Positions 59,372 through 64,000 of a DNA stretch of 64,000 bases are shown here, piece by piece. Under the pieces are notes generated by a model. It saw only the letters and a program-made list of their open reading frames with translations. It was not told where the DNA came from and did not search any database. The DNA is taken from positions 227,168,537 through 227,232,536 of the forward strand of contig NC_134397.1 of assembly GCF_050003625.1 (NCBI RefSeq). The letters run 5' to 3'. The stretch is from Haematobia irritans. Its lineage: Eukaryota > Arthropoda > Insecta > Diptera > Muscidae. How positions within the stretch are numbered: position 1 is the first letter of the stretch; every line of letters starts with the position of its first letter. Both the position numbers and the translations under genes were made by a program.

Positions 59372-59890
59372 CACTAAAAAAAACATGCCCGGTTCCAAAG
59401 ATTTTTTCTTTACTTTAACAATTTTAGTATTGATTCCGAGCCAAAGAAGCGGAGAATACAAGTAAGGATACTTTTAAGACACAATTCTCTTTTAAATTTG
59501 GGTTTTGTGTACTTGCTTCTAGGAAGTAAATTTTAATTTTTCGTTGTTTCAGCTTTTTTTCTTCATATGCTATCAAAGTCCTTTAAAAACGAGTTAACGA
59601 CAATTTTATTTTCCAAATTCAAACTCGACTTCAAGTAAAAATTATGCTATGTTTCAAGTAAAAAAGTCTTTAAAATAAAGTGTTGAAAAACATGTTCTAT
59701 CTTTGAACGATTTTTTGCTTTGTAGTCCAGATGGAAAAAATACAACAAATTTAAAGACAATTTCATTAATTTTAAAGAACTTTTCTGAATTATTAAAGTC
59801 AAGTTGACCTTAGCCCAATATTTTTTTCTTTCATGTTATGATATCCATTTTGAAGTTAAATCACTTATAAGGACAATACGACTTCATCAC
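59372..59890 (-). mobile_element. Small TIR element, family F, copy 4, truncated
   Basis: Begins CACTAAAAAAAACATGCCCG, the inverse of the family F right end, with TA before it. It shares TAAAGTCAAGTTGACCTTAG with the other copies. The far end is missing at about 59890. Confidence 0.7.
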
Positions 59891-60069
59891 ATTAGAAACG
59901 GTTTAGTTTTGTCTCATCTGACCATTTAACTTATTTCCAATCATCAACGACCCAATATTTGTGGGTCCTACTAGTAATTTTCTATTTAGTGAAGATTGCA
60001 AAAAGTGAAAACATGTACTCGGGTTTGTTATCCACTGTATATATGGGAGCTATATCGAAATCCCAAATG

Positions 60070-60597
60070 ATCTTTTTGGATCCGGAAGTGGTGCAAAATT
60101 TACGCAGAAACGATGCATTTAACATGGGCTTGTCATAGGAAAGAAATCCTCCATTTCAACAGCCGCTGCACTGAATTTGCATCACTTTTTTAGGTGTGAT
60201 CCAAATTCAATGTTTTGGATGTAAATTAAAAAATTCTGTGATATTCGTCAAATAAATAATTTTTAGAATTTTTTATAATTTTTAATGGATTCTAACACTT
60301 GTCGGAAACGTTTGACCTAAAATATTTTCAAAAATTCACAATTTTTTCAGATTTCAGACATTTAAATGTTTTGTACCATTTTATGAATTCTTACTCTGTT
60401 TTTAACCTATTTGAAACAAAAAAAGTTAAAATTACCCATTAAAAGTATGAAAAAAAAAAACAAGACATGACAAATTGAATTAAAAGAACTTCCTGGGTAG
60501 TTAAAATAAAGAACTTCATTGGGAGTGCATCTTCTGGAAGTGCTTTTAATGTTGTGCCTGTGGAAGAACTTCCAAATTTTTTTGCTGGGATGTGAAC
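60070..60597 (+). repeat. Dispersed repeat family G, copy 3 (uninterrupted)
   Basis: Runs from GGATCCGGAAGTGGTGCAAA to CCAAATTTTTTTGCTGGGAT. This copy has no insertion at AATTACCCATTAAAAG, the position that is occupied by the 1.4-kb element in copy 2, so it serves as the empty site. Confidence 0.8.
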
Positions 60598-60859
60598 CGA
60601 TATCCATGATTTTTTGCACATATGCTATAGAAGATTAGAGTAAGCCCGCTTTGAGTGAGATCGGTTAATAAATAAGGGTTTTATGGCCACATTTTGTAAA
60701 ATCGAGCAATATACATATTTGGGAGCTATAGCTACATCTGAACCAAGTTAGATGGTAGTTTGCAGCTTTGGTTTATATTAAAGAAGATTACCTTGTGCTA
60801 AATTTGAGTAAGATCGGTTAATAAATGAGGCCACCATGGTCAAAAATATAATTATTAAT

Positions 60860-61092
60860 GTGGGTATTAAGTTCGAGGTTAGCCGCTAAAATCGTCATTT
60901 TTCACGATTACTTCTCTTTAATAATCCATTCTAAGGAATACAAACTTTGTGAAAATTTGCTTTGGGATATTCCCAATCAAGTTATAATGAAATCTGCAAC
61001 AAATATGTATAATTTTATGACTTTTTTTTACTGCTTTAGTTTTCACTTTAGTGAAAATCAGCCGCTAAACTCGAACTTAATACTCACCTTTA
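60860..61092 (+). mobile_element. Small TIR element with GGTATTAAGTTCGAG ends
   Basis: Starts GTGGGTATTAAGTTCGAGGT and ends AAACTCGAACTTAATACTCA then CC. It is the single-copy version of the element forming the foldback at 2341-2716. About 233 bp; inside a family D monomer. Confidence 0.78.
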
Positions 61093-61184
61093 GGGGAAAA
61101 AATTTTCAAAATCAGGCGAAACATATACATATATATGGGAGCTATAACAAAATATGAACTGATTTGCAAATACAGTTAGTACTA

Positions 61185-61461
61185 CACACAAAAAAATTTG
61201 TTTCTGATTCAATCACGAAATTAATTAATCCAATTATTTTTTTAATTGAAGTGTCTTCAATCACAGGAATGACAGTATCAATTAAAAAATTAACAGTATC
61301 AATTAAAAAATTAATTGATTCAATTAAAAAATTAATTTTTGTGATTGATTTTTGTTTCAATTAAAAAATTTGTTGAATCAATTAAATTTTTAATTGAATA
61401 TTTTTTAAAACTCATTTAACATTTTAATTGGAAAATTTTCCGTGATTTTTTTTTTTTTGTG
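61185..61461 (+). mobile_element. TTAATT-rich MITE, copy 2
   Basis: CACACAAAAAAATTTGTTTC to TTTTTTTTTTTTGTG, TA on both sides (61183-61184, 61462-61463). The interior CAATTAAAAAATTAATTG tracts match the copy at 19591-19864 in inverse orientation. Confidence 0.75.
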
Positions 61462-61597
61462 TATAAAAGAAAAATCGGGCGATGCATATATATGGGAGCT
61501 ATATCTAAATCTGAACCGATTCGATAAAATTTTGTACTCTTGAAGAATGGTGAATTATATTACTTTGTGCCAACTTTTACAGCAGTCGGTAAGCGAA

Positions 61598-62215
61598 ATA
61601 AAATGGATCTTAAGCGTCGTTTCATAACTGTTGATGAGACATGGAACCACCACTATACTCCAGAGACAAAAGAACAATCCAAACAATAGACTGAAGCTGG
61701 AGGAAGTGCCCCAAAGAAGGCAAAAACAATTCAATCGGCTGGTAAGGTTATGGCAACGGTTTTTTGGGACTTCAAAGGTATTTTATTGATTGACTATCTG
61801 CAAAAGGGTAAAACAATAAATTCAGAGTACTATTTCAACCTTTTGGGAATAAGTAAATGTACAAATTCGAGGAAAAGTCCTGGCTTACAACACAAAAAAA
61901 AATAATTTTTCATCAAGACAACGCACCAGCGCATAAGAGTGTTTTAACAATGGCTAAAATCAACGAATTAAAGTACGAGTTGCTTGAACATCCACCTTAT
62001 TCTCCTGATTTAGCTCCCAGTGACTTTTACTTGTTCCCAAATCTAAAAATATTCCATGCTGGCAAGCGTTTTACCTCAAATGAAGATGCAATTACAGTTG
62101 TAAACCACTATTTTGAAGACCTTGAGAAAACTAGTTTAATCAAGGGATAGAATTGCTAGAAATGCATTGGACTAAGTGTATTGAAGTTTCAGAAGATTAT
62201 ATTGAAAAATAAAAA
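61598..62215 (+). pseudogene. Mariner transposase remnant, irritans-like, DD34D
   Basis: Frames give DETWNHHYTPETKEQSKQ, then a TAG (61687-61689) where a Trp codon is expected, GKVMATVFWDFKGILLIDYL, a frameshift near 61850, FHQDNAPAHKS and HPPYSPDLAPSDFYLF. The 34 residues between the second and third Asp mark a mariner, and the order and wording match the irritans group. The N-terminal DNA-binding half is missing. It starts abruptly at a family D monomer. Confidence 0.85.
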
Positions 62216-62414
62216 TATTTTTTAAAAATTGACTAGTCTCTTTCATTGATAGGCTAAGATGTTTCCGAACCGCCCTCGTAAGATTAATCACCTAATAATT
62301 GACAAAATACCTTTTGAGTCTTTTTAGACGAATTGCTTCACGCAATCGAGGCATAACGCTCAAATAATATTCCTAATTGACAGTTTGGCCTTATGGAAGG
62401 AATTCATAGAGCGA

Positions 62415-62420
62415 TATAAA
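62415..62420 (+). promoter_or_regulatory. TATA box of small secreted-peptide gene
   Basis: TATAAA lies 65 bp before the ATG at 62480, giving a predicted start near 62446 and a leader of about 35 bases, as is common in compact fly peptide genes. Confidence 0.6.
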
Positions 62421-62479
62421 TCCGCGAAGTTTATATTTGAAATTAATTAATTAAAATTAATTGAACATTATTATACAAA

Positions 62480-62748
62480 ATGCGTTTCTTTATTGTCTTC
62501 ATTGCCATATTGGCACTTATGTGCTCCTCGGTAAACAGCCACAGAGGCAAAAGGGAGACCAAACCGCTATGCGCTGATTTGAATAATGGATCTGTGCCCT
62601 TCGACAACGATTGTATTATGGAATAATGGACTTGCGTTAGAAATGATCGTACGTTATTTTTATTCTAATCGCTATCGTATAATGTGTAACTCTATTTTTT
62701 TCAGCTTGCAAAATTATTGGCTTGAAGAGTGGCGCTTGTCCCTACTAA
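62480..62748 (+). pseudogene. Small secreted cysteine-containing peptide with one in-frame TAA
   Basis: Two exons, 62480-62648 and 62705-62748, around a 56-bp intron (GTACGT...TTTTTCAG). The start gives a clear signal peptide (MRFFIVFIAILALM to about S20), then a basic HRGKR segment that could be a processing site, then a short mature part with five cysteines. A TAA at 62624-62626 is codon 49; downstream of it the frame stays open, crosses the intron in phase and ends at TAA 62746-62748, with AATAAA at 62756-62761. So promoter, signal peptide, splice sites, frame and poly(A) signal all look right. Either this is a recently disabled gene, a readthrough gene, a sequencing error, or a 48-residue product is made. 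Size and layout recall fly seminal-fluid or immune peptides, but I do not recognise the family and assign no function. Confidence 0.65.
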
Positions 62749-62861
62749 TATTTTAAATAAACTCAAACAAATTTCGAAATTATTTCAGTGAAGTATCAAA
62801 TATGAAACTTCAGGATAAATGTGGTAAAAAATAATATATATATATTTTTTTTTTTTTTAGT

Positions 62862-63087
62862 ATATGCTATATTTATGACAATGGAAACCAATAACTTTCC
62901 AACAGATAACCACGAAACACTAGTTTACACAGAAAATTTGATGAGAGGTGACTTTTTTATATATTTTCATCTGCTGAATTGTAAAATTAAGGCTAAAGAT
63001 TTATGGAACTGTTTGAACCAACAAAGAACCACACTTGAACCTTCTATAAAAAGCGTTTACATTGATAGCCGGCTTATGCCGAAATAA
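62862..63087 (+). CDS. Unrecognised open frame after a splice-acceptor-like site
   Basis: TTTTTTTTTTTTAG at 62849-62861 precedes an open stretch that ends at TAA (63085-63087). Residues include METNNFPTDNHETLVYTEN and KDLWNCLNQQRTTLEPS. Composition is more protein-like than the surrounding repeats, but there is no known motif, no promoter and no partner exon. It could be an exon of a larger gene or a chance frame. Confidence 0.25.
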
Positions 63088-63116
63088 ATTCGTACAAACA
63101 TATCTCCTGTCCTTTG

Positions 63117-63153
63117 CCAACTGCACTCAAATCATCGATTTGAGTGCAGTTGG
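63117..63153. repeat. Perfect 17-bp-arm hairpin
   Basis: CCAACTGCACTCAAATC, three bases, then GATTTGAGTGCAGTTGG. A perfect inverted repeat next to the larger inverted repeat at 63186-63391. Confidence 0.9.
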
Positions 63154-63185
63154 TTGGGTTTATTTTGAGCGTGCTTCCTCTTTTT

Positions 63186-63391
63186 TCATTCGTTTTGTTA
63201 TTGTTGGTTTTGTTCTTTAATCATTGTTTTTGTTTTTGATTTCAGCTTAAAACCATAAATTTGACAAACATTATTTTCCTCTGTTGGTTAAGCTACACTT
63301 CTAGTTTAGTCAATCAATGGTTTTAAGCTGAAATCAAAAACAACAACAATGATTAAAGAACAAAACCAACAATAACAAACCAAAACGAATG
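63186..63391. repeat. Long inverted repeat (~75-bp arms) bordering the 28-bp array
   Basis: The left arm 63186-63262 (TTCATTCGTTTTGTTATTGT ... AGCTTAAAACCAT) and right arm 63319-63391 (ATGGTTTTAAGCTGAAATCA ... CCAAAACGAATGAA) are near-perfect reverse complements around a ~56-bp loop. The right arm runs straight into the array. Confidence 0.88.
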
Positions 63392-64000
63392 AAATAAAAT
63401 TTTAGTAAAATTTTCTATGGAAATAAAATTTTGGCAAAATTTTCTATATAAATAAAATTTTGACAAAATTTTCTATAGAAATAAAAGTTGAACAAAATTT
63501 TCTATAGAAATAAAATATGGACAAAATTTTCTTTACAATTAAAATTTTTAAATAAATAAAATTTTCACAATATTTTATATAGATATAAAATTTTGACAAA
63601 AATTTCTAGAGAAATAACATTTTTACAAAATTTTCTTTGCAAATAAAATTTTGATAATATTTTCTATAGAAAAAAAAAATTTAATTTTCTATAATAATAA
63701 AATTTTGACAAAATTTTCTATAGAAATAAAAGTTTGACAAAATTTTCTATAGAAATAAAAGTTTGACAAAATTCTCTATAGAAATAACATTTTGACAAAA
63801 TTTTCTATAGAAATAAAATTTTGACAAAATGTTCTATAGAAATAAAATTTTGACAAAATTTTCTATAGAAATAAAATTTTGACAAAATTTTCTATAGAAA
63901 TAAAATTTTGACAAAATTTTCTATGAAATAAAATTTTGACAAAATTTTCTATAGAAATAAAATTTTGGCAAAATTTTCTATAGAAATAAAATGTTGACAA
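63392..64000. repeat. Array of ~28-bp AT-rich units (family E)
   Basis: About 21 units of AAATAAAATTTTGACAAAAT plus TTTCTATAG, becoming more uniform toward the right edge, where it continues outside the window. Confidence 0.92.

Larger units (their letters stand above)
60598..61590 (+). mobile_element. Family D monomers interrupted by two small elements
   Basis: Monomers with AGATCGGTTAATAAATAAGG and ATATGGGAGCTAT at 60598-60858, 61093-61184 and 61462-61590. No hairpin end or subterminal motif, so it is an internal array fragment. Confidence 0.7.

Overview
This is nuclear DNA from a higher fly, most likely a calyptrate (muscid-like) species. The sequence is AT-rich, has compact GT-AG introns, carries an insect eclosion hormone gene and an arthropod heme peroxidase gene, and contains mariner remnants that include one resembling the irritans group. 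No species name can be proved from the sequence alone. Host coding sequence is only a few percent of the window; the rest is mostly transposable-element DNA, much of it nested.

Host genes: (1) a TATA/initiator promoter with an ATG-free 5' exon at 8980-9109 (+), owner unknown; (2) the complete eclosion hormone gene (Eh) at 27001-27524 (+), with TATA box, non-coding first exon and a two-exon CDS for a 98-residue preprohormone with all six cysteines; (3) the 3' five exons of an animal heme peroxidase on the minus strand, from 52264 down to 40100, split by a 7.1-kb and a 3.0-kb intron full of repeats; (4) a small secreted cysteine-containing peptide gene at 62480-62748 (+), complete in every respect except one in-frame TAA.

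Repeats, left to right: 1-9 kb holds a 28-bp-unit array, a deleted DD41D mariner (792-1725), a foldback repeat, and two copies of a ~150-bp tandem-repeat element (family B). 9-15 kb holds small TIR elements, a degenerate 28-bp array and a family D element carrying a MITE with two tRNA-like heads. 16.6-21.5 kb is one TIR element built around 2.6 kb of ~28-bp repeats and split by two later insertions. 23.6-25.9 kb is a family A array. 28-33 kb holds family A pieces, a 1.4-kb TIR element with a provable target duplication, and another MITE. 33.6-38.8 kb holds transposase remnants and a hAT-like element inserted into a copy of itself. The peroxidase introns carry a degenerate minisatellite, a tRNA-derived SINE, mariner debris and families A, B and C. 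54-62 kb holds a hAT MITE with a captured reverse-transcriptase fragment, a complete family A element, nested TIR elements and an irritans-like mariner remnant. The window ends in another 28-bp array with a long inverted repeat.

The most notable structural point is that families A, B, C and D, although diverged, share one design: a GC-rich terminal hairpin, matching subterminal inverted repeats, a GTCY-type microsatellite, and central ~150-bp tandem monomers with a common core. This is the layout described for non-autonomous Helentrons (DINE-1/HINE, in particular DINE-TR1). Exon and element borders were read by eye, and repeat borders are approximate unless a target duplication is given.
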